Shown in pieces: positions 18,045 to 28,693 of a stretch of DNA of 64,000 nucleotides. How positions within the stretch are numbered: the first letter of the stretch is position 1; each line of letters opens with the position of its first letter. The notes under the pieces are model-generated. The model searched no databases. It was not told the DNA's origin and saw nothing but the letters and a program-made list of their open reading frames with translations. A program made the position numbers and the translations under genes. The DNA is from Desmonostoc vinosum HA7617-LM4 (GTDB taxonomy: Bacteria; Cyanobacteriota; Cyanobacteriia; Cyanobacteriales; Nostocaceae), in assembly GCA_019359515.1 (NCBI GenBank), contig JAHHHC010000019.1, positions 49,068 through 113,067 of the forward strand. The letters are read 5' to 3'.

Positions 18045-21000
18045 ATGAAATCCCAAGCAAACAGTAAACCTAAAATTTTGGTTGTTGATGACGAGTTAGA
18101 CAACCTTGACCTGCTTTATCGCACTTTCTATCGCGATTATAAAGTGCTAAGGGCATCCTCCGGGCCTGCGGCACTCGATCTGCTCGCCCAAGAAGGAGAA
18201 GTCGCAGTAATTATCTCCGATCAGCGGATGCCGATGATGAGCGGTACGGAATTTTTGAGTTTAACAGCAACTCAATATCCAGACATTATCCGTATTATCC
18301 TCACAGGGTACACCGATGTCGAAGACTTGGTGGAAGCAATCAATGCTGGTAAGGTATTCAAATATGTTACTAAACCGTGGGAAGCAGAGGAACTCAAGGC
18401 AGTAGTACGCCAAGCTCTGGATACTCATAATGTTCTCAAAGCTCGCACTCGCGAATTAACTCGCACACTGCGTCAGGAATCGCTGTTAAACACTGTTACG
18501 AATACGATTCGCAGTGCTTTAGACTATCGGCAAATTTTGCAAGCGATCGTAGATACAGTAGGTCATATGCTGGAGGTGGATGTTTGTTTATTACGTCCCT
18601 TCCAAGATGAGCAATTGGTAGATGAAAGATTCATTTATCAGAAAGTTTTTTTAGAGGAAACAGGGGAGAGTGTAAATTTAAATTCCTCTCTGTCTTTTCT
18701 CGCTCAGACAGTGTGGGAAACTCGTGAAGTACAAATAATTCATAATGTTGCTGGTGATGAACGGATTCAGGGTGATACGCCCGAACTGTACCAACGTAAT
18801 ATAGCGTTTGCAACTGCTAATATTTGCTCAAGTTTAGTTGTGCCATTGATTTGTCAACAGGAACTGATGGCAATGTTGGCACTGCACCAATGCTCAGAGC
18901 CTCGTTTTTGGGGTGATGAGGAGGTACAGTTGGTGTTGATGGTAGCGGATCAGGCAGCTTTGGCTTTATCCCAAGCCTATGCTTATGAACAGGTACGTGC
19001 CCTTGCTAAGCGAGAAGTCTTAATTAATACGATTACTAGCGCAATTCGCTCTAGCCTAGATCCTCAAGATATTTTTGCAGCGATTACCCAACAATTGGGA
19101 CAGGCTTTACAAGTTGATGGATGTGTTTTGTCTTTGTGGACAGAAGAAGATGAGTTTGTTCAGTGTGTAGGCTTGTATGATAATTCTCCAAATGAAAATA
19201 CTAGCGATCAAAGTTCAACTCAGCAATTACCCAATTCTCAAGCCACAATTAAGGAGAATCTGATTCTGCAAGAAATCTTGCGGACACAGGAACCTGTAGT
19301 AATTACTGATAGCAAATATTCTTTTTTAGAAATTCAAGGTTTTGATTTGCCATCGAAAATGCCAGCACGATCGCTCATGATTGTGCCATTATTGGCTGAT
19401 GGAAAATGTATTGGTAGTATTACTCTACGTGAAGGTAATAAAGTACGCCAGTGGTTATCATCTGATATTGAACTGGCTAAATCAGTAGCAGCACAAGCAG
19501 CGATCGCAGTACAGCAATCACATTTATACCAAAAAACTCGCCAACAAGCAGAACGCTTACTGGAATTAGACAGGCAAAAAACAGAGTTTTTCCAAAATAT
19601 TTCGCATGAATTCCGTACTCCCATCACCTTGATTCAAGGGCCTTTAGAGTCGGCGGTGGCAGCTGGTGAAGGATTATCTTACTCTCAAAGTGCGATCGCT
19701 TTACGTAACTCTCGCCGTCTTCTGAGATTAGTCAATCAACTGTTGGATTTGCAACGCCTTGATGCTGGGAGGATGCAGCCTAGTTTCCGCCCCTGTGATT
19801 TAGTTGAATTTGTTAACCAAATTGTTGAGTCGTTTCGCCCTTATTGTGAAAAAAAAGAACTGCATCTGATCACTCAGTTGGATGAATGTCCCACGGTTTA
19901 CTTAGATGTCGAAAAGTTTGACAAGATAATTTACAACCTGCTGTCTAATGCCATGAAGTTTACTCCTGAAGGGGGTACAGTCAGCGTTAAGTTAAAATCT
20001 CAAGAAAATCATTGCGTACTGCAAGTACAAGACACTGGTATTGGCATAGTTAAAGAACAAATTCCCCACTTATTTGAACGCTTCCGCCAAGCTGAAGGTT
20101 CAGAAAACCGTTCCTATGAAGGCAGTGGCTTGGGTTTGGCTTTAGTAAAAGAATTGGTAGAACTGCACGGCGGTAGAGTCACTGTAGAATCAGTTTATGG
20201 ACAAGGTACTACTTTTACCGTATGGTTGCTTCCTGATGCTGCTCATTTGCCCATACAACAAGTGCTAGAGACTCCTTGTGAACTAAATACCAGCCGCGCT
20301 AGTGTAGAGTTGGCCGATTTAGAGTTGGTAGAAGAAGAAACTACCAAAGAAAAACACATACAAGATGATAACATTCACTCTCCAGCAACTTTACCTCACT
20401 CCTTTATCTTGGTTGTAGACGATAACCCAGATCTGCGAGCTTACGTATCTGACATACTCCGCCGCGATGGGTATCAAGTACAAACGGCTCGTAATGGTCA
20501 TGAAGGATATAGTATAGCTAAGGAAGTTGCACCTAGCTTGATAGTCACTGACTTGATGATGCCCTTAGTAACTGGAATAGAAATGATTCAGATGATCCGC
20601 AAAGAGGAGAATCTCAAAGGAATACCAATCATTTTACTAACAGCGAAAGTTGATGAGGAAACCCGCATCGAAGGGACAGAGCATGGCGCGGATGCTTATT
20701 TAGCCAAACCATTCAATGATCGCGAACTTCTAGCGGAAGTTCGGAATCTTCTAGCTTTGAAAGCAAATGAACGGCGAGTTTTAGAGTTAAATACTTATTT
20801 AACAGAATCTGTACTTAAGCGCTTTTTACCACCTGTATTGGTACAAAAAGCCGCAGCCGGAACTTTATCGCTAGATTTACGTCCAGAACCACGCTTGATT
20901 ACAGTTTTATTTAGTGACATTGTCGGTTTTACCCAGCTAGCCAATACTCTGAGATCTCGCAGAGTCGCAGAGTTGCTTAATGAATATTTAGAAGCTATGA

Positions 21001-21479
21001 CCAAAGTTGTGTTTGACAATGGCGGTACTGTAGATAAATTTATGGGAGATGCTATCTTAGCTTTATACGGAGCGCCAGAAGAACTGACCCCAAACGAACA
21101 GGTGCGTCGAGCTATTAATACAGCTAAAGCAATGCACCGTTCGCTTGCTGTGTTAAACCAGCGTTGGCGAGAGCAAGGTATTTTCGACAGTGACAGACTC
21201 ACGGGGGTACAATTTCGTTGTGGTATCCACCAAGGTACAGCTGTTGTAGGAATGTTTGGCAGTGCGGAACGTGCTGATTATACTGCCATTGGCCCAAGTG
21301 TAAATATTGCTGCTAGGTTACAATCTGCGGCTGTTCCTGGTACCATTCTGGTTTCTGCGGCTGTGGCTGATTATTTGCAGGAAGATGAAATTATCAAAGG
21401 TAGTCCGTTAGAACTTAAAGGAGTAGATGAAACAGTTTTGACTTTTGCTGTGACGCCAGAATTAATCGCTAAAATTTAA
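18045..21479 (+). CDS. cyaC: CyaC-type hybrid sensor kinase / adenylate cyclase
   Basis: A 1144-residue multidomain protein. In order: receiver 1 at about 9-125 (Asp59 in IISDQRMP), two GAF-like domains at about 150-310 and 330-500, and a histidine kinase with H-box FFQNISHEFRTPIT (His521), N-box YNLLSNAMKFTPEG and DTGIGI/GSGLGLAL boxes. Then receiver 2 at about 785-900 (LIVTDLMMP) and a class III cyclase at about 945-1125. The cyclase keeps both metal-binding Asp (LFSDIVGFT, FMGDAILALYG), the adenine-selecting Lys in TVDKFMGD, Thr in DYTAIG and the Asn-Arg pair in VNIAARL, so ATP is the expected substrate. This REC-GAF-kinase-REC-cyclase order is that of CyaC of Anabaena and Spirulina, where phosphorelay controls cAMP synthesis. 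Confidence 0.92.
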   Translation: MKSQANSKPKILVVDDELDNLDLLYRTFYRDYKVLRASSGPAALDLLAQEGEVAVIISDQRMPMMSGTEFLSLTATQYPDIIRIILTGYTDVEDLVEAINAGKVFKYVTKPWEAEELKAVVRQALDTHNVLKARTRELTRTLRQESLLNTVTNTIRSALDYRQILQAIVDTVGHMLEVDVCLLRPFQDEQLVDERFIYQKVFLEETGESVNLNSSLSFLAQTVWETREVQIIHNVAGDERIQGDTPELYQRNIAFATANICSSLVVPLICQQELMAMLALHQCSEPRFWGDEEVQLVLMVADQAALALSQAYAYEQVRALAKREVLINTITSAIRSSLDPQDIFAAITQQLGQALQVDGCVLSLWTEEDEFVQCVGLYDNSPNENTSDQSSTQQLPNSQATIKENLILQEILRTQEPVVITDSKYSFLEIQGFDLPSKMPARSLMIVPLLADGKCIGSITLREGNKVRQWLSSDIELAKSVAAQAAIAVQQSHLYQKTRQQAERLLELDRQKTEFFQNISHEFRTPITLIQGPLESAVAAGEGLSYSQSAIALRNSRRLLRLVNQLLDLQRLDAGRMQPSFRPCDLVEFVNQIVESFRPYCEKKELHLITQLDECPTVYLDVEKFDKIIYNLLSNAMKFTPEGGTVSVKLKSQENHCVLQVQDTGIGIVKEQIPHLFERFRQAEGSENRSYEGSGLGLALVKELVELHGGRVTVESVYGQGTTFTVWLLPDAAHLPIQQVLETPCELNTSRASVELADLELVEEETTKEKHIQDDNIHSPATLPHSFILVVDDNPDLRAYVSDILRRDGYQVQTARNGHEGYSIAKEVAPSLIVTDLMMPLVTGIEMIQMIRKEENLKGIPIILLTAKVDEETRIEGTEHGADAYLAKPFNDRELLAEVRNLLALKANERRVLELNTYLTESVLKRFLPPVLVQKAAAGTLSLDLRPEPRLITVLFSDIVGFTQLANTLRSRRVAELLNEYLEAMTKVVFDNGGTVDKFMGDAILALYGAPEELTPNEQVRRAINTAKAMHRSLAVLNQRWREQGIFDSDRLTGVQFRCGIHQGTAVVGMFGSAERADYTAIGPSVNIAARLQSAAVPGTILVSAAVADYLQEDEIIKGSPLELKGVDETVLTFAVTPELIAKI

Positions 21480-21704
21480 ACTGGGTTGATTAGTGTCAAT
21501 AAATTAGTTAAAGTGTTTGATTTTAGACACTTAATTTTCCTTAAGATGTATTATTTTAAGAACAAACCCATAGAATAAATATATATTTTTTGCCTCATAC
21601 AGAGTCACAGAGAAAGAGACCAGATTTAAGATTTTTGCCATAAGTATAATGAGGTAATGTATTGGAAAGTTCTTAGTTCACAACTTTTTGAGTGTGTCTT
21701 AATT

Positions 21705-21793
21705 ACGAATTAACAATTACGTTAGCGTCATTGGTAGCGTTAGCGCAGCGTTAGCGAGGTACGAGCGTCCGAAGGAGCGTCATTACGAATTAA
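21705..21793. repeat. Repeat patch abutting the TonB-like gene
   Basis: AATTACGAATTAACAATTACG, then GCGTTAGCG units and GAGCGTCATTACGAATTA, ending one or two bases before the ATG of the next gene. The same vocabulary occurs upstream of hisC. The preceding 220 bp after cyaC hold nothing recognisable. Confidence 0.75.
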
Positions 21794-21794
21794 T

Positions 21795-22973
21795 ATGACA
21801 CCACCGATCGCAGACAAAACTCCAATTCCAGCTAAAATCTGGAGGCGACACACTGATCCACCAGGTTTGTGGGTTGCTGTAATCATGGGTTCGATTTCTC
21901 TGCATTTGCTGGTGTTCTGGCTAATGCGCTCATCTGGGTTTAGCCTGAGACAGCAGCAAAATGATGAAGCCACGATTCCAATAGAAATTGTAGAAATTCC
22001 TGCTCAAACTCAGCCAAGAGCAAAACCAGTTCCTTCTAAACCGCTATCTACAACTCAAAAGCCACAAGTAACAGCAAAAGCTACCTTTGAGCCTGAAGAT
22101 AGAAGTGCTATAGATTTTACCAAAAGACAACAGGCGATCGCCGAACAGCGTCAACGCGAACTCACTGAACAACGTCAACGCGAACTCACTGAACAGCGTC
22201 AGCGCGAACTCGACGAACAGCGTCAGCGCGAACTCGATGAACAACGTCAACGCGAACTCGACGAACAGCGTCAGCGCGAACTCGACGAACAACGTCAACG
22301 CGAACTCACTGAACAGCGTCAGCGCGAACTCGACGAACAGCGTCAGCGCGAACTCGATGAACAACGTCAACGCGAACTCGACGAACAACGTCAACGTGAA
22401 CTCGACGAACAACGTCAACGCGAACTCACTGAACAGCGTCAGCGCGAACTCGACGAACAGCGTCAGCGCGAACTCGATGAACAGCATCAACGTGAACTCG
22501 ACGAGCAAGCCAATAACCAAAATTTGTCTTCGGAAACTCCTGGTAACTTACCAGGTATTCCTAATACTCAAGATTCTTCCTTGCAAACTTCTAATGCAGA
22601 TGCTGGAAGCCTTTTAGCAAGTTTAGTAGGAGAACCTCAACAGCTAGAAAGAGATAGACATAATCACCCAGCTAAAATCAAACCAAGCAACCAGCCATTT
22701 CCCAAAGGTCTCGAATATGTGAAGTATATCGAAAAGAAACCTGGTCAGCCTTTAGAACTCACGGTGATATTAACAATTTCAGAGAAGGGTGAACTTGAAA
22801 AGGTTGCGATTGAAGACGAAGCAATACCAGTAGATCAAAGAAGCTATTATCAAGATTTTATTACCAATCAAGTTTTTCAAAACTGGGAGTTTGAACCTGC
22901 ATACGACAACGATCCAAACGATCCAAAGCCAAGTGACCTGATGGTACGTATCCAAATCCAGCCTCTTCCATGA
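21795..22973 (+). CDS. TonB-like energy-transducer family protein with octapeptide repeat
   Basis: A 392-residue protein with a single N-terminal membrane anchor (GLWVAVIMGSISLHLLVFWLM, about 24-45) and a short Pro-rich stretch. Residues 118-237 form 15 tandem copies of QRQREL(D/T)E, strongly charged and probably a long single helix or coiled coil. The C-terminal part (about 300-390: PLELTVILTISEKGELEKV, FQNWEFEPAY) resembles a TonB-type C-terminal domain. I infer an inner-membrane protein spanning the periplasm, with the helix replacing the usual Pro-rich spacer. No ExbB/ExbD or receptor gene is nearby. The start is the ATG directly after a repeat patch, with no clear ribosome-binding site. 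TolA is an alternative name for this layout. Confidence 0.72.
   Translation: MTPPIADKTPIPAKIWRRHTDPPGLWVAVIMGSISLHLLVFWLMRSSGFSLRQQQNDEATIPIEIVEIPAQTQPRAKPVPSKPLSTTQKPQVTAKATFEPEDRSAIDFTKRQQAIAEQRQRELTEQRQRELTEQRQRELDEQRQRELDEQRQRELDEQRQRELDEQRQRELTEQRQRELDEQRQRELDEQRQRELDEQRQRELDEQRQRELTEQRQRELDEQRQRELDEQHQRELDEQANNQNLSSETPGNLPGIPNTQDSSLQTSNADAGSLLASLVGEPQQLERDRHNHPAKIKPSNQPFPKGLEYVKYIEKKPGQPLELTVILTISEKGELEKVAIEDEAIPVDQRSYYQDFITNQVFQNWEFEPAYDNDPNDPKPSDLMVRIQIQPLP
22146..22505 (+). repeat. 24-bp tandem repeat coding QRQREL(D/T)E, 15 copies
   Basis: Fifteen in-frame 24-bp units. The Thr/Asp variants follow the order T,T,D,D,D,D,T,D,D,D,D,T,D,D,D, showing a higher-order unit of five repeats (120 bp). 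The last unit has one Arg-to-His change. Synonymous choices (CAG/CAA, CGC/CGT) follow the same superperiod. Confidence 0.92.
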
Positions 22974-23030
22974 GGGCTAAATTTTTTAATTTTAGCTAAA
23001 GCTATGTTATGCTTATAAAGTTGGAAATTT

Positions 23031-23101
23031 GCGGGCGTAGTTTAGTGGTAAAACTATAGCCTTCCAAGCTATTAATGCGGGTTCGATTCCCGCCGCCCGC
23101 T
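23031..23101 (+). tRNA. trnG: tRNA-Gly (anticodon TCC)
   Basis: A 71-nt cloverleaf. The acceptor stem is GCGGGCG paired with CGCCCGC, the D arm is GTTTAGTGGTAAAAC, and the anticodon loop CTTCCAA (23061-23067) has anticodon TCC at 23063-23065, reading GGA/GGG. The T arm is GCGGG-TTCGATT-CCCGC. The discriminator base is T and no CCA is encoded. A TATAAA box at 23014-23019 is a plausible -10 element. Confidence 0.96.
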
Positions 23102-23262
23102 TGAAAAGCGATATAGTTGTTTGTAAGCGTATTGTAGTGTAAATCCCACTCCTAAACGTAGTTGTGCTAGCACAGCTTTAGCTAAGCACGAGGTCATTGC
23201 AAATTGCTCATCTAGAGACGCTTCATAGCGCGTCTCCCAAAGGGTTCGTCAACATAAAACCT

Positions 23263-23808
23263 TCATTTTAAATCTAATAAACCTTCTTCTTTGAGTTTAG
23301 GATTAAAACGAATTTGCATTTGTAAACCACGTGCTGCTAATTCTGCTAAAACTTCTGCTTCTACACGCCGCGCTACATTTTTAATAATTTTCATTTGTGC
23401 TAATTCATCATTAGTAGGGTTTTGATAGCTTGTTTGTTCTGCCGCCGTCATCATTGCTTTCACATCAATGGGGTTAGTCCATTTTTGTTTATCATCTCCA
23501 TTTCCCAATGGCACGACGCCATTTTCATGAATCCAAGCTTTTTCAATACTTTCTAAAATCTTACGGCTGGGAAGTTCAATAGTTTGAACCTTTACCCAAT
23601 AACATTGTTGTGGCTGACGTACCAAATGCTGCTTCAGACTAAGATAAACATCACGTGAGTAACCAACAAATTGCAGTACCTGTTCTTGGTTGAAAATAGC
23701 ATACACCCCTATTTTCCCTTGCAATTGTTCAGATAATTCACCTTGATTGTCAATGTAAGCAATATACTCCAAGTCTATCAAAGCAGGAATATTAGTTTCC
23801 GTAGTCAT
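23263..23808 (-). CDS. GIY-YIG-like nuclease family protein
   Basis: A 181-residue protein with a GIY-YIG-like core. GVYAIFNQEQVLQFVGYSRD supplies the two beta-strands (GIY seen as GVY, YIG as FVG) and the conserved Arg. A Glu in ILESIEKAWI is placed where the metal-binding Glu of the fold lies. The C-terminal 70 residues are helical and Lys/Glu-rich without a recognised domain. Stand-alone cyanobacterial proteins of this kind have no known substrate, and the strand-2 change may weaken or abolish catalysis. It starts at an ATG. Confidence 0.72.
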   Translation of the reverse strand: MTTETNIPALIDLEYIAYIDNQGELSEQLQGKIGVYAIFNQEQVLQFVGYSRDVYLSLKQHLVRQPQQCYWVKVQTIELPSRKILESIEKAWIHENGVVPLGNGDDKQKWTNPIDVKAMMTAAEQTSYQNPTNDELAQMKIIKNVARRVEAEVLAELAARGLQMQIRFNPKLKEEGLLDLK

Positions 23809-24023
23809 AAATAAAATTGAAATTGACTAATTGTTTTAATGCTTATATAAATCTCTGAATCTTGTTATTAAAAATACCTGTTAAACACAAAGCCGCACTA
23901 AACTTTTTTACTTCTTCTTGCTTGGCGTCCTTGATATCTAACCTGTGGTAAGCCGCTACCCTGTGCGAACAACTTCGTCGAATGCGTCTAAGGCGTTTCG
24001 TTTCTCATATAGTTTTGATATCT

Positions 24024-24362
24024 TCATCCAGAATTAGTACAACCAATTTTCCGATAAATTGCACAAAGGCGACTGGGGCTAAAAATCTTAGCACTAAACA
24101 TAAAATTCGGTGGTACATTGATAATAGCGTATTCATCAGATTCATAATATTTTTCCAATATAGCTGGCATCCCTTTAGGAGTTGCCAAGCTATAAGGAAC
24201 TGGTTGAAAAAGTAATTCAGTAAATTCTACTTTTTCGCACTGCAAATGTTGACAAATCTGCTTGACAAAAGTCTCACTCTTCAATAACTGAAATAAAGTT
24301 TCTTGAGCTTGCGGTTCAAGAGTGAAATTACCATCAAAGTTTTGAACGATTTTTAAGGGCAT
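24024..24362 (-). CDS. Small hypothetical protein (112 residues)
   Basis: I recognise no family. An ATG start gives MPLKIVQNFDGNFTLEPQAQETLFQLL. The sequence is mixed alpha/beta with two N-proximal Cys and no membrane span or signal. It is on the same strand as the GIY-YIG gene, about 215 bp upstream of it, and lies downstream of the rpoC2 terminator. The frame is intact and its composition is like that of neighbours, so it is probably real. Confidence 0.55.
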   Translation of the reverse strand: MPLKIVQNFDGNFTLEPQAQETLFQLLKSETFVKQICQHLQCEKVEFTELLFQPVPYSLATPKGMPAILEKYYESDEYAIINVPPNFMFSAKIFSPSRLCAIYRKIGCTNSG

Positions 24363-24497
24363 TTTGTGTGAAGGTGATTGTATAGCGATCGCAAATTAGT
24401 TATAAAAATCAGCCTATGAGATTATGGGACTTCTGTCAGCCCTATGCATAGGCGCAAAAGATTAAGAATCATAAAGTTTGTTGAATGAACCAAAAGA

Positions 24498-24529
24498 AAA
24501 AGGCGAAAGAAACTCTTCTTTCACCTTTT
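24498..24529 (-). terminator. Rho-independent terminator of the rpo operon
   Basis: Read on the minus strand, AAAGGTGAAAGAA pairs with TTCTTTCGCCTTT across a five-base loop, with one G-U pair, and is followed by a T-rich run. It lies about 20 bp after the rpoC2 stop codon. Confidence 0.85.
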
Positions 24530-24548
24530 AAACTTTTATCTTGAGGTT

Positions 24549-27500
24549 TTACTCATCATCAAAATCGTCGTCGTCGTCTTCCTCAAAATCGTCTTCTTCT
24601 TCCTCGTCCACAATTTCATCGGCGATTAATTCATCATCATCATCTAGAATTGACCTTTCTATGCGTCTGTTGCCAAATCCAGATTCTGCCAGGGAAGGAG
24701 AATCTAAATTATAGGCCCGGGCTGTGCGGTCATCTAGTACCATATCCAACGGGTCATCGACTTCATCCAAAACGCTGCTACTTTCAAGCGCCGCATAATC
24801 ATCGATTGCACCCGGTTCTTCATAGGTATTGTAACCAGTACCCGCCGGAATTAATCGCCCGATAATCACGTTTTCTTTTAAACCCCGCAGCCAGTCGGAT
24901 TTACCTTCAATCGCGGCTTCGGTTAGTACCCGTGTTGTTTCTTGGAAGGATGCAGCAGAAATAAAGCTGTCAGTGTTCAACGATGCTTTGGTGATACCCA
25001 ACAGTACTGGGGTATACTGTGCCCTAGCACCGCCAGTAATTGCCATTGCTTCGTTGACTTGCTCAACTTGGCGCAATTCTACCAATTCGCCGGGGAGCAT
25101 GGTGGTGTCTCCACCATCATCAATCCGTACTTTGTTGGTCATCTGGCGCACAATTACTTCAATGTGCTTATCGGCAATATCAATACCTTGGGATTGATAT
25201 ACCATCTGTACTTCATTTACCAAAAATGTTTGCACCTTTTGTAAGGCGTGGCTAGCACAAGCATAAACGCCGTCTTCTGAACCCAAGCTGAAGAAGATTT
25301 CCAGGATCTCGTGGGGGTTGGATGGGCCATCAGTTAATGGCTGTCCAGCTAAGATATGTGCCCCATCTGGGATAATCAAATTTTGTCCTGGCCCCAATGG
25401 GTAATCGGTGACTACACCATTTGATTCTACAACTTTGATGGCGATCGCTTCATCACCATCACCATAAACAACTTTGACTTCTCCTGCGCGTCGTGCTAAA
25501 ATGCAAGCCTCTTTTGGCTTCCGAGCTTCTAGAAGTTCCTCAATCCGTGGTAAACCTTGGATGATGTCTCCAGTTTTTGCCCGTTCAAATACCAACAGCA
25601 CCAAGTTATCACCGCGCTGTACCAAATCACCATCTTCTACCTGCAACACAGCACCAGGGCTAACTCGGTAGGGACGACCGACACGAATAGTAATTGAGTA
25701 GTTTTTAGTACTTAGTGCTGATTCATCAGTAGTTGTAGCGGCAGTATTTTTTACAAAATCTACTACTTGCCCAGATTCTTCAGCAAAGATGCCAGCAGCA
25801 ACTTCTGCACCTTCTACAAGCAAATCGCCAACCTTGACTTTCGGCTGGGTGCTAGTGTTGGTTACTATCATGTCAGTTTGCCGTAATACCAAACAGCGGC
25901 GTACAGTTTCTGTGCCTTTTTGCACACCCCGCACAATCCCACCTTCTTTACACAAGATTTGGGTACGTGCAACCACAGATCCAGGTGCAATAGTTAGTCC
26001 ATCTTGGACTTCTAGACTTGTCTGGGTACTACCTTGAGTAGCATCAGCGGCAATGTCTCGACGCACCACCAAGGATTCCAAAATCACCAACTGCAAGCGC
26101 TGCACTTCTGGATCTTGCTCATCCTCCACCAATTCAATATCTGCTGCTAGGGGAGAGGCATTGTGGTCTTGTTCGCCTTCTTGTTCAATTTCCAGTACTA
26201 GCTGGGTTCGTAGCAACTCCACACCTTCAACGGACTTGACGCGTTCTGAATCTTTGTAAGGTAGTCGTTGCACTGCCCGCAACTGAATCGAACGTCCTGT
26301 CTGTTGACTCACCGATGTGGTTGATGGCACATCTGGATTATTCGGTACAGGGAATTCCACTACCGGACGACTCAACAATGCTGGGCCTTCTGGAGACTCG
26401 ACATACTGGATGTAGCGTAATTCTGTAGCAACGCTGCCTTGGAATTCTTCACCAGGTTGGACAAAGGTGTTATCTCGCCCGCTCACTGCTTCTGGATCAT
26501 CCACCATCAGCAGTTCGCCTGGTTTAATTACCACTTCTCGCAGAATGTCGTTTTTCTGGGTAACTTCTACTACACCACTGGTTTGACAGAAGATATCTTT
26601 GACTACCTCTGTACCAGCTTCGACAAACTGACCGTCTTCCACCAATAGCAAAGAAATATCTTTATTGACTTCGTGGGTTTCTTCGGGAATCCACAGCAGT
26701 GTACCTCCCTCTACCACTTCGTAACCCAGCTTGGCTTTGCCTTTCTTCTGGACTTCTACACCCGCGAATTTCAGGAAACCACCTGTGGTTGTGCGATAGC
26801 GATCGTCAATCAATTCAGCAACTACTTGACCATTTTGCACTTTTGTGCCTGGTGTAGCCCGGAGGTTGAATACTTGGTTATTGCCAGTAGAGACTAAGTA
26901 GTTGTTACGACCTTGGGAACTTTGGACTGTGACTGTTGCTTGGTCTAAAACCACAGAGGCTGTGATAATTTCAATCTCTCTAGTACTCTTGCCGGGAGTA
27001 GCTTCGGGTAAGCGCACCACACCACCGTGCAAAGTAGTCAATTTGGTTTCTGCTAAAACGCCATTAGAGGCGATCGCATCACCATTCTTCACCACTAATT
27101 CTGCACCTGGCGGTAAGTTATAAACTTCCCCAGACAAAATCCAAATCAAGCCACCTCTAGCAGCGGTGGTTGTGGTGTTACCTTGACGGTCGGTTTTTTG
27201 TTCTGGGACAACTTCGGCAAATTGAACTTCCCCTGCCAAGTCTGAGGCGACATCTTTGACCGCTTTCTCCGTATTAGTACGGGTTGTGCGTCCACCTAGG
27301 GCAACTTCTGCCAGCAACTGACCAATTTTTACTTGTTGTCCATCAACTATATATAGTGTTGAAGCTTGGGTGACATGAATTTCTTGGTTAGCTGGGGTCT
27401 CAGAGCCTTCTTTTTTTGGCTCTAAAATTAAGATGCCATTGGCTTCAACATACAAAGCATCTTCACCATGACGGGTACGATAGGGTCTTGTCCGCAACTT

Positions 27501-28598
27501 GCGAGGAATTTTGATTGTACCGTCAGTTTTCGAGCGTACTTGTTGCGCTACTTCCCCAGTAAACACACCGCCTGTGTGGAATGTCCGCATGGTTAGCTGG
27601 GTTCCAGGTTCACCAATACTTTGAGCGGCAATAATCCCCACAGCTTCGCCTAAGTCTACCATTTTCGCATGAGCTAGACTCCAGCCATAGCAGTGTTGGC
27701 ACACAGAACGCGCCGCCTCACAAGTTAGAGGCGATCGCACCACAACTTCCGCAACCCCAGCTTTTTGAATTTTGATCGCCAAGTCATCGGAAACTGGGGT
27801 ATTGCGGGGTGCGATTACTTCTTTTGTAGTTGGATGTATTACATCTTCGCCAATTACGCGTCCCATCAAGCGGGTTGCCAGAGGGATCAAAGTTTTTGCA
27901 CCCTCCGTCATCGGACGTATGGGAATTCCCCTGGTGGTACCGCAGTCAAATTCCCGAATGATCACATCCTGGGATACGTCTACTAGACGGCGGGTGAGAT
28001 AACCAGAGTCGGCGGTACGTAAGGCTGTGTCTACCAATCCTTTTCTCGCGCCGTAAGACGAGATAATATACTCTGTGACGGTGAGACCTTCCCGGAAGTT
28101 GGTTTTAATTGGTAAGTCGATAATTTCTCCTTGGGGATCTGCCATCAGTCCCCGCATCCCTACCAATTGCCGCACCTGGGAGATGTTACCCCGTGCCCCA
28201 GAAAACGCCATCATGTATACGGAGTTGAGGGGGTTGGTTTTCTTAAAGTGGACAACTACTTCATCTTTGAGGGCTTCACTAGTACCATTCCAAGTGTCGA
28301 TTACTTTTTGGAAGCGTTCAACTTCGGTGATTTCTCCCCGTTGGTAACGGGCTTCAGTCGCGCGAATTTCTTCTTCAGCCGCTTCGAGGAGCGATCGCTT
28401 ACTAGGTGGCACCATTAAGTCATCTACACTAATGGAAACCCCTGCTTTAGTAGCGTAGCGAAAACCCAAATCTTTTAACTTGTCCGCCATCACAGCGGTT
28501 CGCGCTGTCCCATAATGCGTAAAGGCCCAAGAAATCAAATTTCTTAATTGACCTTTATCAACCACGCGATTGCGGAAAATCATTTTTTCGTTAGTCAT
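24549..28598 (-). CDS. rpoC2: RNA polymerase beta' subunit, C-terminal part (cyanobacterial rpoC2)
   Basis: A 1349-residue subunit carrying the C-terminal part of beta' as in cyanobacteria and chloroplasts. The N-terminus [18 protein letters not shown] is standard. [23 protein letters not shown] begins the bridge-helix region, [18 protein letters not shown] is the trigger-loop segment, and about 600 residues of sandwich-barrel repeats (the cyanobacterial SI3 insertion) follow before the closing [18 protein letters not shown] segment. The last 35 residues are almost entirely Asp and Glu. It is the last gene of rpoB-rpoC1-rpoC2 and is followed by a strong terminator. Confidence 0.97.
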   Translation of the reverse strand: MTNEKMIFRNRVVDKGQLRNLISWAFTHYGTARTAVMADKLKDLGFRYATKAGVSISVDDLMVPPSKRSLLEAAEEEIRATEARYQRGEITEVERFQKVIDTWNGTSEALKDEVVVHFKKTNPLNSVYMMAFSGARGNISQVRQLVGMRGLMADPQGEIIDLPIKTNFREGLTVTEYIISSYGARKGLVDTALRTADSGYLTRRLVDVSQDVIIREFDCGTTRGIPIRPMTEGAKTLIPLATRLMGRVIGEDVIHPTTKEVIAPRNTPVSDDLAIKIQKAGVAEVVVRSPLTCEAARSVCQHCYGWSLAHAKMVDLGEAVGIIAAQSIGEPGTQLTMRTFHTGGVFTGEVAQQVRSKTDGTIKIPRKLRTRPYRTRHGEDALYVEANGILILEPKKEGSETPANQEIHVTQASTLYIVDGQQVKIGQLLAEVALGGRTTRTNTEKAVKDVASDLAGEVQFAEVVPEQKTDRQGNTTTTAARGGLIWILSGEVYNLPPGAELVVKNGDAIASNGVLAETKLTTLHGGVVRLPEATPGKSTREIEIITASVVLDQATVTVQSSQGRNNYLVSTGNNQVFNLRATPGTKVQNGQVVAELIDDRYRTTTGGFLKFAGVEVQKKGKAKLGYEVVEGGTLLWIPEETHEVNKDISLLLVEDGQFVEAGTEVVKDIFCQTSGVVEVTQKNDILREVVIKPGELLMVDDPEAVSGRDNTFVQPGEEFQGSVATELRYIQYVESPEGPALLSRPVVEFPVPNNPDVPSTTSVSQQTGRSIQLRAVQRLPYKDSERVKSVEGVELLRTQLVLEIEQEGEQDHNASPLAADIELVEDEQDPEVQRLQLVILESLVVRRDIAADATQGSTQTSLEVQDGLTIAPGSVVARTQILCKEGGIVRGVQKGTETVRRCLVLRQTDMIVTNTSTQPKVKVGDLLVEGAEVAAGIFAEESGQVVDFVKNTAATTTDESALSTKNYSITIRVGRPYRVSPGAVLQVEDGDLVQRGDNLVLLVFERAKTGDIIQGLPRIEELLEARKPKEACILARRAGEVKVVYGDGDEAIAIKVVESNGVVTDYPLGPGQNLIIPDGAHILAGQPLTDGPSNPHEILEIFFSLGSEDGVYACASHALQKVQTFLVNEVQMVYQSQGIDIADKHIEVIVRQMTNKVRIDDGGDTTMLPGELVELRQVEQVNEAMAITGGARAQYTPVLLGITKASLNTDSFISAASFQETTRVLTEAAIEGKSDWLRGLKENVIIGRLIPAGTGYNTYEEPGAIDDYAALESSSVLDEVDDPLDMVLDDRTARAYNLDSPSLAESGFGNRRIERSILDDDDELIADEIVDEEEEDDFEEDDDDDFDDE

Positions 28599-28614
28599 TA
28601 GTCATTAGTCCTGA

Positions 28615-28690
28615 GTCTTGGGGGATTGGGTACTGGGTACTGGGTACTGGGTACTGGGTATTTTTCCAGTCCCCAATCACCAGTCCCTAG
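28615..28690. repeat. TACTGGG tandem repeat between rpoC1 and rpoC2
   Basis: The short spacer contains four or five tandem GGGTACT units (about 28626-28660) followed by CCAGTCCCCAATCACCAGTC-type runs, common low-complexity repeats of Nostoc genomes. Its complement lies just upstream of the rpoC2 start codon within one operon. Confidence 0.75.
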
Positions 28691-28693
28691 TCC

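Noticed and set aside
22044..22520. Minus-strand frame of leucine/phenylalanine-rich repeats
   Set aside because: Shadow of the 24-bp tandem repeat in the TonB-like gene.
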